From Pedobacter sp. JY14-1 (GTDB taxonomy: Bacteria > Bacteroidota > Bacteroidia > Sphingobacteriales > Sphingobacteriaceae), in assembly GCF_029269825.1 (NCBI RefSeq), contig NZ_JARJHU010000008.1:186001-250000 (forward strand): 64,000 nt of DNA, written 5' to 3'. The notes below the pieces were generated by a model, which worked only from the letters and a program-made list of their open reading frames with translations, ran no database searches and was not told the DNA's origin. Position 1 is the first letter of the stretch. Each line of letters opens with the position of its first letter. Positions 27,188-35,748 of this stretch are shown here, piece by piece. The position numbers and the translations under genes are program-made.

Positions 27188-28645
27188 CTAATTCTCCGGA
27201 TAACCGGGGTTTTGGTGTCCTACTAGGCTTGGGTTACTTTTGATGTCCTCAATCGGTAAAGGATAGAGAGATTTATAGTTTGCCCAAGTTGTTCCCTTTG
27301 TCGATGCTACTTTGTTCATCACCTCGTCGATTTTATTGAGCCTTTTAAGATCTAACCATCGATGTCCCCATTCGGTAAAGAGTTCATGTCTCCTCTCGCT
27401 CACAATTAATTCCATAGCGTTCGCAGTGCTTAAACTAATGTCATTCAATCCTGCTCTTTTTCTAATTAGGTTCAAATCTGATTCCGCAGAATTAACTCCA
27501 GATAAGCGTCCAAGATGCATTCTTGCTTCGGCCCTAATTAATATCTGTTCCGAGAGTCTAAATACCATTAAGTATTCAGTGCGAGGCTGTTGATACTCCC
27601 AAGCCTTGTATTTATAAGGGAAAGGATATGTTGTGCCTGATACAGATACACTGTCTATCCAATGCGTTTTACGAAGGTCGCTTTCCTCAAACGAGTTATA
27701 AAGGTCTTTGTTTAAATATACCGGTCTCCCAAAGCCATCCGGACCAGCCGGTAGGTTACTGCCTGGCAATAAAACAAAAAGATTACCGTCCATCGTATTT
27801 AACGCCGCAACGACTGGTTGAAGTTGCCAAATCGCCTCTCGACTATTTGATAAAAAGGCTTCATCTAGACTTTCTAAAGTATAATTTGAGCTATTGCTTA
27901 TTATCGAGTCGGCTTCCGCTTCTGCCTCTTTCCAGTTCCCAAGGAATAAATACACTCTAGCTAACAAGGCGGTCACAGTAGCCTTGTTTGGCCTTATTCT
28001 TTGGTCGGAGGCTGTAATACTGTTTCCACCAACATAAAAGCTGCTAATTTCGCTCTTAGAATCCTTTAAATCGTTGAGTATTTGTTCAAACACTAGCGCT
28101 TTGTTAGATCTTGGTAGAACAATGTTGTTTTTAATATCTGTTGTAGTAGCTAGAGGTATGTCTCCGTACAAGTTGGCCAAATAGAAATAAAGAAATGCAC
28201 GCAAAAATTTCGCTTCAGCTATAAGTTGCCGCTTAACTGTAGCGGATATGTTATTTGAATTGGTAATTCCTTCAATCGCCGAGTTAACCCTAAATATGTA
28301 AGAGTAGTAAATTGGCCAGAATAAGAGATTACCATTGTTTGTCAATTGGTTGGTATAGAGAAGGCTTAGTATACTATTTGGCTCGGCAACAGATACTAGC
28401 TCGTCGCCTGACAATCCGGTTCTTACAGAAATTGAGTTTTGCCCGGTAAAACCGTCCATTAGGCTCATGTCCGTGTAAATTCCAATTAGAACTGAAGTCG
28501 CCGTTGTGTTATTCTCATATATTTCCCGTCCAATAACCGAGTTAACAGGTGGGTCTACCTCAATAATCTTTTTACATGAAGAGCTTAGGATTGCGATAAT
28601 AGGTACTGCCAATCGGATTATATAAAGTCTTGATGTTGGTCTCAT
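27188..28645 (-). CDS. SusD/RagB-family outer-membrane lipoprotein
   Basis: A 485-residue surface lipoprotein, the lid and ligand-binding partner of the SusC transporter. Lipobox LSSSC around residue 23, then KKIIEVDPPVNSV. The family pattern is clear: YLANLYGDIPLAT, ATVTALLARVYLFLGNWKEAEAEA (TPR part) and, near the end, ELFTEWGHRWLDLKRLNK and YPLPIEDIKSNP. It begins 10 bases after susC. Ligand unknown; the neighbouring S9 and GH2 enzymes hint at a glycosylated peptide. Confidence 0.95.
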   Translation of the reverse strand: MRPTSRLYIIRLAVPIIAILSSSCKKIIEVDPPVNSVIGREIYENNTTATSVLIGIYTDMSLMDGFTGQNSISVRTGLSGDELVSVAEPNSILSLLYTNQLTNNGNLLFWPIYYSYIFRVNSAIEGITNSNNISATVKRQLIAEAKFLRAFLYFYLANLYGDIPLATTTDIKNNIVLPRSNKALVFEQILNDLKDSKSEISSFYVGGNSITASDQRIRPNKATVTALLARVYLFLGNWKEAEAEADSIISNSSNYTLESLDEAFLSNSREAIWQLQPVVAALNTMDGNLFVLLPGSNLPAGPDGFGRPVYLNKDLYNSFEESDLRKTHWIDSVSVSGTTYPFPYKYKAWEYQQPRTEYLMVFRLSEQILIRAEARMHLGRLSGVNSAESDLNLIRKRAGLNDISLSTANAMELIVSERRHELFTEWGHRWLDLKRLNKIDEVMNKVASTKGTTWANYKSLYPLPIEDIKSNPSLVGHQNPGYPEN

Positions 28646-28655
28646 TTCAAATGTT

Positions 28656-31600
28656 TTAAAAAGTGGTCTGTAACCCTGTTGTTATTATTCTGAGTTGCGG
28701 CAATGTGCTTGTCGAAAGAGTCTCTGGATCAAGACCTCTATAGCTTGTGAAGGTTAGGAGGTTTTGTCCATGCAGAAAAAAGCGGAGCTGGTTTAATCCT
28801 AGTTTAGTGAGTGATGAATTCGAGATACTGTAAGAAAGCGCAACATTTTTTAGCCTCAAAAATGATGCATCAACATATCCAAAGTCGCTTGCCTGGGCAC
28901 GACCGGCGGCCTGTAAATATTCGTCTGGATAATTCCTGTACACCTTCTGAAATCTTTTAACATCTCCCTCTCTTTGCCATCTGTCTAAGAATTCTATAGG
29001 TAAGTTGCTGAGGACATTACCCGCTGCACCGATGAAATCAACCATCGGATTTTTACCCATTTGTTTAGTAAATTGAAGAAAGATGTCTAAACTAAATTTC
29101 TTATATGTAAACGAATTCGAAATACCACCATAATATTTCGGAATGGTTAGTATTCTAGTGGATGCTTCTTCGTCGAGCAAATAGGAGTCATCTGGTGCCG
29201 ATGTAATTTGCCCGTCAGGCTGGTAAAATTGATACAGCCCCGTTTTCGAATCTACGCCTGCAGCTTTGAAGACTCGTACTTCGCCGTAGAAAGGCTTTCC
29301 TATGACAGATTGATAGATGACGCTATTTTGAATGTCTGGGTACGAAACAAGTTTATTGCGGTCTTTTGAAATATTAAACGACAGCTTCCAGGTAAAGTTT
29401 TGGGAGTTTACCGCATTGGCTGTAGCAGTTACTTCGAGTCCCGAGTTCTGAATCAATGCGGGAAAATTGTAAATCGGTTGGCCAGGGCCTGCAATGCTAG
29501 GGAATGCGTTAGCGATCAACTGATTGTCCGACCGATTTCTGAATGCCGAAAAATTAAGTAAAAGTTTATCCTTACAGAATCCAAGGTCTAATCCGACTTC
29601 TAATTTCCTTGTGACTTCCCAACTATAATAGCTATTAAATAAACCGCTCGTTCTATATCCCCTTACTCCTTGATATAAATCATCGACATCCACAGGGTTG
29701 AATCGCTCGAAGTAAGCATAATCCCCAATTCCATCATTACCACTGCTTCCATAACTTGCCCTGATTTTTCCGAAGCTTAACAAAGGCAAATGTTCTTTGA
29801 GGGCTGCCTCTTCCGTGAAAATCCACCCCGCGGCCAGGGATCCGAAAGTTCCATATTTTTTATTTGGCCCAAATCTGCTACTGCCGTCTCTCCTAATAGT
29901 AGAATTGAAAAGATACTTATTTTTAAAGTTGTAACTTGCTCTCCCGAAAATAGCAGCATATTTATATTGAAGTGTGTTGTTTGATAGGATATAAGAAGTC
30001 GCAGCTGCTAAACTACCTAGTAGGGCATCGCTTGTTGCTCCTGAAGCGAATATGTACTGGTCAGTATTTGATTTTGAGTTGTAGGCGGCGCCTACTAAAA
30101 TGTCGAGGTCACCTGAGAGCAAAGGGGACCTGTATGTGACTTGTGGTTCTACGGAAACTCCTATTGTCCCTGTTGTATTAAATCCAGCCGCTGCTAATAA
30201 ATTCGACGATTCTTGGGGCCGCCCAGCGAAAGGTACTATCTTATTGAATGCTTCGCCTCTCAATTCATTATAGCCAAATTGGACTTTGAAAGTTAGAGGA
30301 TCAAGTAGATTATAGGTAAAGCTGCCTGCTGCATTTAAGTTTGTAACTCTCGCCTCATATGTTTTATACAATTCCCGGTATGGGTTATTCCAACTTCTAT
30401 TGCCGTTTGGCAATGGCTCATAATTTATTAGCCCTTCATTTGTAAACAACGAAGGTGCGTTTGGTGCTAAATTTAATGCCTGTGCAGTCAAATCAATTCC
30501 AGGCAAGGAGTTATTGTCTACTTGAAAACTAGCCATCATTGTAGCTTTTAATCGTTGATCGGGCGAGCTTCCAGAAATACTGACATGTGCATTGCCCTTT
30601 TTATCAGCATTGTCACCCGGAAACACAACGGTTTCCTTGTGGTAATTTCCTCCCAACAGATATTGAAAGCTAGCAGCTCCTCCTGACACTGATGTTTGGA
30701 AGTCGGTGTAGCGAGCACTTTTGCCAATCAGTTCTTCCTGCCAGTCTGTATACCGTTTTTGATCCCAGTAACGTACATCAGCATTATTAAGTGCAGGAGA
30801 CAAGCTGTTGATATTAATGCCACTGTTTAAATACGCTTGTCTTCTCAGCGCCAAGTAGTCAGGTGTCTTTAACATCTCCATTTTTTTGGGAACATTTCCT
30901 ATACCCGTTTGGAGCGTCGCGTCCACGCTGAGTCGACCCAACTTTCCTTTCTTGGTGGTTATAAGGATAACACCGTTCGCTCCTCTGCTTCCATAAATTG
31001 AGGTCGCATCGGCATCTTTCAAAACGTCTATCGATTCAATATCATTGCTATTGAGAAAGCTCAATGCTGAAAGATCACTCAAATTAAAATGCCCGAGTCC
31101 GACGACGTTATTATCAACAGGTAAGCCATTGAGAACAATTAAGGGTTCGGCTTTGAAGTTCAATGAGTTTTGCCCCCTCAATCTTACTTTTACTGATCCA
31201 CCAGAAAGACCCGTTGTCGGTGTTATGTTTAATCCCGGAATCCTTCCCTGTAACGCTAAAAGTGGGTTCACAACCGGTTGTTTAGCAATATCTTCAGCTT
31301 TAATTGTCGAAATATTTCCCGTACTCAATCTCCTTGAAGTCACCCCATACGCCTGTATCTGCACCTCATCCAACTTACTTGCACTCTGCTGCAAAACCAC
31401 ATTCATAAACTCCTTACTGGCAGCAATTTCCCTGGTTATATACCCGAGATAATTCACCACCAACACGGCCCCCTCATCCACATTCTTCAACTGGAAATTT
31501 CCGGCGGCATCGGTAGATGTAGAGCCCTTACCATTTTTCACACTTACCGTCGCACCGGCCAGTCCGTTACCCAGCGAATCCACCACCTTACCCCGTACAT

Positions 31601-32003
31601 CAATCGCCTGAAATCGCGCAATAATGTTATCCAGAAATCCTTTCTCCTTCGGCTTCAGGCTAATGTTCCTTTCCGCAAAGGAATAATCCAGGGACTGGCT
31701 CTTGCCGATCACATCCATGACGTCTTTTAGGTCTGTGTTTTTGAAATTTACATCCAGTTTAGCCTCATCGTCTACCTGCTCGTCTGAATAGATCACGAAA
31801 TAGCCCGTCTGCTTCCTGATTTCCGTGAAGATCTGGGAAAGGGAAGCGCCCCTTTTGGTGAAATTGAGCTTTTGGGCAAAGCCCGCGGCACTTACCTGCA
31901 CCAGGCAGGTGGTCATGATGATTACGATCAACTTCATAATCAATAGTATTTTTTGAGGCAGCCGCCTTCGCAGCATACCTTGGTTAAAAGTAATTTTATA
32001 CAT
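28656..32003 (-). CDS. SusC/RagA-family TonB-dependent transporter with N-terminal signalling domain
   Basis: A 1115-residue outer-membrane importer. After the signal peptide (KLIVIIMTTCLVQVSAAGFA) comes an STN domain (residues about 45-115, FTEIRKQTGYFVIYSDEQVD) that contacts the FecR anti-sigma factor. A carboxypeptidase-regulatory-like domain follows (about 132-210, VRGKVVDSLGNGLAGATVSV), then the plug (VQIQAYG, GRIPGLNI, SIDVLKDADATSIYGSRGAN) and the barrel ending QLRFFLHGQNLLTFTSY with the last strand RIITTGLQTTF. The STN domain fits regulation by the nearby sigma/anti-sigma pair. G+C drops visibly near base 31,340 (about residue 221), where the plug begins. Confidence 0.96.
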   Translation of the reverse strand: MYKITFNQGMLRRRLPQKILLIMKLIVIIMTTCLVQVSAAGFAQKLNFTKRGASLSQIFTEIRKQTGYFVIYSDEQVDDEAKLDVNFKNTDLKDVMDVIGKSQSLDYSFAERNISLKPKEKGFLDNIIARFQAIDVRGKVVDSLGNGLAGATVSVKNGKGSTSTDAAGNFQLKNVDEGAVLVVNYLGYITREIAASKEFMNVVLQQSASKLDEVQIQAYGVTSRRLSTGNISTIKAEDIAKQPVVNPLLALQGRIPGLNITPTTGLSGGSVKVRLRGQNSLNFKAEPLIVLNGLPVDNNVVGLGHFNLSDLSALSFLNSNDIESIDVLKDADATSIYGSRGANGVILITTKKGKLGRLSVDATLQTGIGNVPKKMEMLKTPDYLALRRQAYLNSGININSLSPALNNADVRYWDQKRYTDWQEELIGKSARYTDFQTSVSGGAASFQYLLGGNYHKETVVFPGDNADKKGNAHVSISGSSPDQRLKATMMASFQVDNNSLPGIDLTAQALNLAPNAPSLFTNEGLINYEPLPNGNRSWNNPYRELYKTYEARVTNLNAAGSFTYNLLDPLTFKVQFGYNELRGEAFNKIVPFAGRPQESSNLLAAAGFNTTGTIGVSVEPQVTYRSPLLSGDLDILVGAAYNSKSNTDQYIFASGATSDALLGSLAAATSYILSNNTLQYKYAAIFGRASYNFKNKYLFNSTIRRDGSSRFGPNKKYGTFGSLAAGWIFTEEAALKEHLPLLSFGKIRASYGSSGNDGIGDYAYFERFNPVDVDDLYQGVRGYRTSGLFNSYYSWEVTRKLEVGLDLGFCKDKLLLNFSAFRNRSDNQLIANAFPSIAGPGQPIYNFPALIQNSGLEVTATANAVNSQNFTWKLSFNISKDRNKLVSYPDIQNSVIYQSVIGKPFYGEVRVFKAAGVDSKTGLYQFYQPDGQITSAPDDSYLLDEEASTRILTIPKYYGGISNSFTYKKFSLDIFLQFTKQMGKNPMVDFIGAAGNVLSNLPIEFLDRWQREGDVKRFQKVYRNYPDEYLQAAGRAQASDFGYVDASFLRLKNVALSYSISNSSLTKLGLNQLRFFLHGQNLLTFTSYRGLDPETLSTSTLPQLRIITTGLQTTF

Positions 32004-32076
32004 ACTTTTAGTTGGTTTGAGTTAAATACCTTGGAAACTTGTCAAAATTGTTCTGTTGGGTTTGACTCAGGCCTTT

Positions 32077-32114
32077 GCCGGCAAGTGTCTCGAACTCACT
32101 TTCCGGCTTTTTTT
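32077..32114 (+). terminator. Plus-strand terminator upstream of susC, possible end of an antisense RNA
   Basis: GCCGGCAAGTG (32077-32087) and CACTTTCCGGC (32097-32107) pair at 10 of 11 positions around a 9-base loop and are followed by T7 (32108-32114). The T-run exists only on the plus strand, yet every gene from 21.3 to 33.5 kb is on the minus strand. It therefore fits a small RNA read against the susC leader. A possible weak -7 box TGGGTTTG lies at 32057-32064. The rest of the 256-base gap between the anti-sigma gene and susC shows no gene. Confidence 0.6.
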
Positions 32115-32259
32115 ATCTGGTCTGCCCCTTTGCTGCATTAACTCTGCTGTCGTAAATATCTGATCATAGTCGTTTTGGTTGTTTAGTTGATAGTTTGTTG
32201 ATGCTCTCTACAGGGACGATCAATACCTATAGCCAGCCGCTGGTCAGGCGGTTCATCAT

Positions 32260-33537
32260 TTATTTCAATACAGTTATTTTCTTTCCATCTATTTTAAATT
32301 TTGCTGTGCCGGTATTTTCTATCGCCTGCAGCACTACCGATACATTGCTGTTCCTGGAAGCCGAACCGCTCAGCGTCAGCTTCTTCAATGCTTCACTGCT
32401 GTAGACCACCTCTACATTATACCATCGCTCCACCTGGCTCAGCACCGATTCCAGCGTTGTTGACTTGAACACGAAGAAGCCATTTTTCCAGGAAGTAACC
32501 TCTTCGGTGTCTACCTTTTCCACTTTCAGGGTACCGTTGGCTAAACTTGCCTGCTGGTTAGGGGTTAGCGTCACGCCCTCTCCGCCCTTACCCGTCATCT
32601 CGAGCATAGCGAGAGATCCCTTGTCTTTGCTATTCAAGAGATTCCTCCTGTCGTCGGAATGACGGGTTAGGCTCGCCACTGGTATAACCCGCGCACTGCC
32701 TTCCACCAACGTCGTTTTCACACTCGGCTCATCGGGATAAGCCTTAATGTTAAACTCAGTTCCAATGTCCTCAACAACCTGCTCCCTTCCATCTCTTGCC
32801 TTGCTCACTACCCTGAATGGTTGCTTATCATTATGCTTTACCACAAAATATGCCTCACCCTGCATCAATATTTTTCTCTCTTTTCCAGAAAACTGATCAG
32901 GAAATTCCAATTTTGAGTCTGCGTTCAGCCATACCTTAGTTCCGTCCGGCAAGGTAAACTGGTAAGTCTGCCCTCTGGCGGTCGTCGCGGTCAACTGCAC
33001 AACGTCATCCCGAGTTCCGAGGGATCTCTTGTCTTTGCTGTTCAGGAGATTTCTCTCTTCGTTCGAAATGACGGGAGTGTTGTCACTATAAGCAATGCCC
33101 GCAGCACCTCCCACAACCACGCCACGCTTCGCACTGTCCAGTTGTATTATCTGCCCGTTTGCCAGTCTGATCGTCGCACCATACTTACCCGGAGCAACAT
33201 CATTCATCACCAAACCGTCATTGCGAGCCTGCGAAGCAATCTTATAATTGAAAAACCACACGCCAAACACCACCGTCGCCACCGCCGCAGCCATGGCTAC
33301 CCACCTTGTCCACGGGCTTATCAGTAGCTTTCGACCCGGCTCGTTATTGCCGAGAACATCTGCAAGCACCTCGATATCCATTTCCCTTAACCTTGACGCG
33401 AAAACTCCTGCATCTTCCAGCGGCTTTCCAGACCTGGCCTGATGCAAATACCACCTTTCCAGCCGCAACCGCTCATCGCCGGTCAGCGTCCCGTCCATGT
33501 ATTTCTGCAACAATATTTCCAGTTCTTCCTTATTCAT
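32260..33537 (-). CDS. FecR-type anti-sigma factor with in-frame palindromic repeats
   Basis: A 425-residue inner-membrane signalling protein that would hold the ECF sigma factor inactive until SusC reports its ligand. An N-terminal sigma-binding part (EELEILLQKYMDGTLTGDE) is followed by one membrane span (about 78-96, WVAMAAAVATVVFGVWFF). The periplasmic FecR domain has VAPGKYGATIRLANGQ, TLPDGTKVWLNADSKLEFP and GEAYFVVKHNDKQPFRV. Then comes the C-terminal STN-like part (FKSTTLESVLSQVERWYNVE). It is longer than typical FecR proteins (about 330-400) because three segments come from dispersed repeats: ASQARNDG (near 101-108), about 155-178, and about 291-316. The last two share RNLLNSKDK. Confidence 0.93.
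   Translation of the reverse strand: MNKEELEILLQKYMDGTLTGDERLRLERWYLHQARSGKPLEDAGVFASRLREMDIEVLADVLGNNEPGRKLLISPWTRWVAMAAAVATVVFGVWFFNYKIASQARNDGLVMNDVAPGKYGATIRLANGQIIQLDSAKRGVVVGGAAGIAYSDNTPVISNEERNLLNSKDKRSLGTRDDVVQLTATTARGQTYQFTLPDGTKVWLNADSKLEFPDQFSGKERKILMQGEAYFVVKHNDKQPFRVVSKARDGREQVVEDIGTEFNIKAYPDEPSVKTTLVEGSARVIPVASLTRHSDDRRNLLNSKDKGSLAMLEMTGKGGEGVTLTPNQQASLANGTLKVEKVDTEEVTSWKNGFFVFKSTTLESVLSQVERWYNVEVVYSSEALKKLTLSGSASRNSNVSVVLQAIENTGTAKFKIDGKKITVLK
32593..32664. repeat. REP-like family 1 copy inside the anti-sigma gene (second full insert)
   Basis: CGTCATCTCGA at the left mirrors TCGGAATGACG at the right; the centre holds CAAGAGATTCC. The element is 72 bases, exactly 24 codons. On the minus strand it encodes RHSDDRRNLLNSKDKGSLAM and onward in the linker between SARVIP and VTLTPNQQ. 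Confidence 0.8.
33003..33073. repeat. REP-like family 1 copy inside the anti-sigma gene (first full insert)
   Basis: CGTCATCCCGA to TCGAAATGACG with inner arms GGGATCTCTTG and CAGGAGATTTCT. On the minus strand it encodes VISNEERNLLNSKDKRSLGT in the same frame and orientation as the other insert. It is one base shorter than that copy; the flanks keep the frame open. Confidence 0.8.
33216..33241. repeat. REP-like family 2 half copy inside the anti-sigma gene
   Basis: CCGTCATTGCGAG and CGAAGCAATC with a short join, the left half of the repeat at 19287-19370. The minus strand encodes IASQARNDG between the membrane span and the conserved VAPGKYG. Confidence 0.6.
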
Positions 33538-33780
33538 ATTGCTTTCCAGCCGCTTTTATATTCCCCTGTTTCTATTTCTGCTATATCCGCTCATTTCGGC
33601 CCATACAACTATAAGACAGCAAGACCTGCATTTGGTAGTAGGGAAAAATGAAAATATTTTTTATCCCGCTATTTCGCAGAACTTATAGAAACAAAAACGC
33701 TGAAAATCAACACAATATAACTTATCCGGATAATCTCCGCCTCAGCAACCAGAAATTAACTAAGATTGCAAAAAACAACT

Positions 33781-33804
33781 TATATTTGTTCACTAATAGT
33801 AAAC
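33781..33804 (+). promoter_or_regulatory. higBA promoter with likely HigA operator
   Basis: TATATTTG (33781-33788) matches the -7 consensus exactly. The next bases form an inverted repeat GTTCACTA-A-TAGTAAAC (33788-33804; 7 of 8 positions pair), which would overlap the transcription start. This is the usual place for autorepression by the antitoxin. Confidence 0.55.
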
Positions 33805-33809
33805 CTAAA

Positions 33810-34118
33810 ATGTTTAATATTATAAATAGAAAGACACTTTTAGAATATGCAGAAAAGTATCCTACTGCCAAAAACGCTTTATATGAATGGTATTATGAGT
33901 TTTTAAATGCTGAATTTGCCAACTTTCAGCAGCTTAAATCTCAATATGCAAACGCAAGCCTGATCGGGGATGATCGTGTAGTGATCAATATTATGGGTAA
34001 TCGATATCGCCTGGTCGTTAGGATTGTTTTTATTTATAAGGTTATACAAATCAAGTGGTTTGGCACGCATAAGGAATACGATAAAATAGACGTGACAAAA
34101 GTTAAATTCAAGGCTTAG
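33810..34118 (+). CDS. higB: HigB-family type II toxin (mRNA interferase)
   Basis: A 102-residue protein beginning MFNIINRKTLLEYAEKYP. An in-frame ATG at 33648 would add 54 unrelated residues and lies ahead of the promoter. It shows the HigB pattern of the RelE superfamily: TLLEYAEKYPTAKNALYEWY, the VINIMGNRYRLVVRIVF core and WFGTHKEYDKIDV at the end. Such toxins cut mRNA on the ribosome. The gene is AT-rich, on the opposite strand to its neighbours, 2 bases ahead of its antitoxin; toxin-first order is typical of higBA. Confidence 0.93.
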   Translation: MFNIINRKTLLEYAEKYPTAKNALYEWYYEFLNAEFANFQQLKSQYANASLIGDDRVVINIMGNRYRLVVRIVFIYKVIQIKWFGTHKEYDKIDVTKVKFKA

Positions 34119-34120
34119 TT

Positions 34121-34477
34121 ATGGAATTACAAATTATAAAAACAGAAGAACAATATCAGTCAATACTAGATTGGGTAGATAAGCAATTCGATGAAAATAC
34201 CCTCCCTAGCTCTCCAGAGGGTCAAAAACTTCAAATTGCCCTGTTACTGATCAAACATTACGAAGATGAGAATTACTCAGTCCCGTCTCCAGATCCTATT
34301 GAAGTTGTAAAGTTAAAAATGGAAGAAAAGGGTTTAATGAATAAAGATTTAGTAAACTGGATTGGTAGTAAGGCATATGTTTCGGCTTTACTCAATAAAA
34401 AAAAACCTTTGACATTAAGAATAGCCAAAATACTGCATAAACAATTAGGCATTCCTGCTGCTATTCTGTTGGCATAA
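34121..34477 (+). CDS. higA: HigA-family antitoxin
   Basis: A 118-residue antitoxin with an N-terminal part that would bind HigB (QYQSILDWVDKQF) and a C-terminal helix-turn-helix (LVNWIGSKAYVSALLNKKKP, TLRIAKILHKQLGIPAAILL) for DNA binding and autorepression. It starts 2 bases after higB. AT-rich. A short inverted repeat AAACCG/CGGTTT follows the stop but has no T-run. Confidence 0.93.
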   Translation: MELQIIKTEEQYQSILDWVDKQFDENTLPSSPEGQKLQIALLLIKHYEDENYSVPSPDPIEVVKLKMEEKGLMNKDLVNWIGSKAYVSALLNKKKPLTLRIAKILHKQLGIPAAILLA

Positions 34478-34509
34478 ACCGCTTTCCCCAACGGTTTGAG
34501 CTAACAACG

Positions 34510-35085
34510 TCACTTATGCTTTTCCAATCCCTCAATTTTCTGCGACAGGTCTTTCAGCAACCTGAGCTGCGTTACCTGTGCATCATAAAGTCCCTTGATC
34601 TGCTCTTGCAGCAGCATATCTATCTTTTCATGAAGGCTCCTGATTTCCAGTTCAGACTTTAAGTTGACCAGGTAATCGTTCTCTCCACGCATTCTGTCCT
34701 TCTCCTCCTGCCGGTTCTGGCTCATCATAATGATGGGCGCCTGGAGTGCGGCAAGGCAGGACAACACCAGGTTCATCAGGATGAAAGGATAAGGATCGAA
34801 CCTGTCCGCAACCGGCAGGGAACTATTGTATATGATCCAGACAATCAATATCACCGTAAACACGATAATAAACTTCCAGCTACCCCCGAACCGCGCTACT
34901 TTGTCTGAAACCCGTTGCCCGCTGGTTAAGGTCTCCTTAGGCGGGTGCAGCAGGTTATCGACAATGAGCTTTTCCTCCTGCATCGTCTTCTGAACGATCT
35001 CGTGCAGCTTCCTCATGTGCTCGGCGTTCTGGTCCAGCATCGTGGCGATTTCCTTATCCTCCAGTATCTTATCTGAGTTTTTCAT
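34510..35085 (-). CDS. DUF1003 membrane protein
   Basis: A 191-residue protein. Two adjacent spans (FIIVFTVILIVWIIYNS and FILMNLVLSCLAALQAPIIM) are separated by a loop with DRFDPYPF, and the second is followed by MMSQNRQEEKDR. This is the DUF1003 signature. The N- and C-terminal parts are charged and helical; the C-terminus looks like a coiled coil (EIRSLHEKIDMLLQEQIKGL). Function unknown. It lies 84 bases after the sigma gene, between it and the anti-sigma gene. Confidence 0.9.
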   Translation of the reverse strand: MKNSDKILEDKEIATMLDQNAEHMRKLHEIVQKTMQEEKLIVDNLLHPPKETLTSGQRVSDKVARFGGSWKFIIVFTVILIVWIIYNSSLPVADRFDPYPFILMNLVLSCLAALQAPIIMMSQNRQEEKDRMRGENDYLVNLKSELEIRSLHEKIDMLLQEQIKGLYDAQVTQLRLLKDLSQKIEGLEKHK

Positions 35086-35169
35086 GTATAGTTCGTAACT
35101 TATTTTTTTATTTAAATCTCGTCAATCGAAACTACAAATAAAAAATAAGCTGACGCTATAAACGGAAAC

Positions 35170-35748
35170 CTAAAGCTGGGAAAGGAACAGCGCGACGCAA
35201 AGGCCGATCTTCGGCTTCAGTATCTTGGCTGCATTGTTCAACTGCTTTTTTACGGTAAGATCAGAGATGCCCAGACGGGCCGCGATTTCTTTGTTGCTCA
35301 TTCCCTCGTACCGGCTCATTTCAAATACTTCACGCATTTTCGGCGGCAACATGGCCACTTCTTCCTGTATGATCGCCAGCAGTTCCCTGTTGACGAAACG
35401 CTCATCCTCGCCTGAAATGCCTTCTTCAACAAAAGTACTCAGGTATTTCGTGTAACGGTCAACGACCTTCCGGTGGGCAATGAAATTGAGTATCCGGTTT
35501 TTGATGGTGCTGAACAGGTAACCTTCAAACGTTGTACTGATCTTCAGCGATTCTCGCCTTGCCCAGATGACCGAAAAAAGTTCCTGAACAATGTCACGCG
35601 CTTCCTCATCATCCTGCAGCATACGGAAAGCATGCAGGTAAAGCGGGGCTTTGTAACGGTTGTACAAAACGCCGAATGCCTGCTGGTTGCCTCCCTGTAA
35701 AAGAGAAAGCAACTCGTTTTCGCTGTGTTTGCTGTAATCAGCCATCAT
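35170..35748 (-). CDS. ECF-type RNA polymerase sigma factor
   Basis: A 192-residue sigma-70 factor of the FecI/Bacteroidota type. Region 2 reads AFGVLYNRYKAPLYLHAFRM, DIVQELFSVIWARRESLK and FEGYLFSTIKNRILNFIAHR. Region 4 reads EVAMLPPKMREVFEMSRYEG and MSNKEIAARLGISDLTVKKQ. I chose ATG 35748 (MMADYSKH), since the longer frame adds 38 odd residues from a palindrome-rich upstream region. Its likely target is the SusC/SusD unit and its likely partner the FecR protein at 32260-33537. The partner usually follows directly; here DUF1003 and higBA lie between. Confidence 0.92.
   Translation of the reverse strand: MMADYSKHSENELLSLLQGGNQQAFGVLYNRYKAPLYLHAFRMLQDDEEARDIVQELFSVIWARRESLKISTTFEGYLFSTIKNRILNFIAHRKVVDRYTKYLSTFVEEGISGEDERFVNRELLAIIQEEVAMLPPKMREVFEMSRYEGMSNKEIAARLGISDLTVKKQLNNAAKILKPKIGLCVALFLSQL

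Noticed and set aside
34476..34497. Inverted repeat AAACCG/CGGTTT after higA as a terminator
   Set aside because: Six-base stem with a ten-base loop and no T-run; too weak to list.
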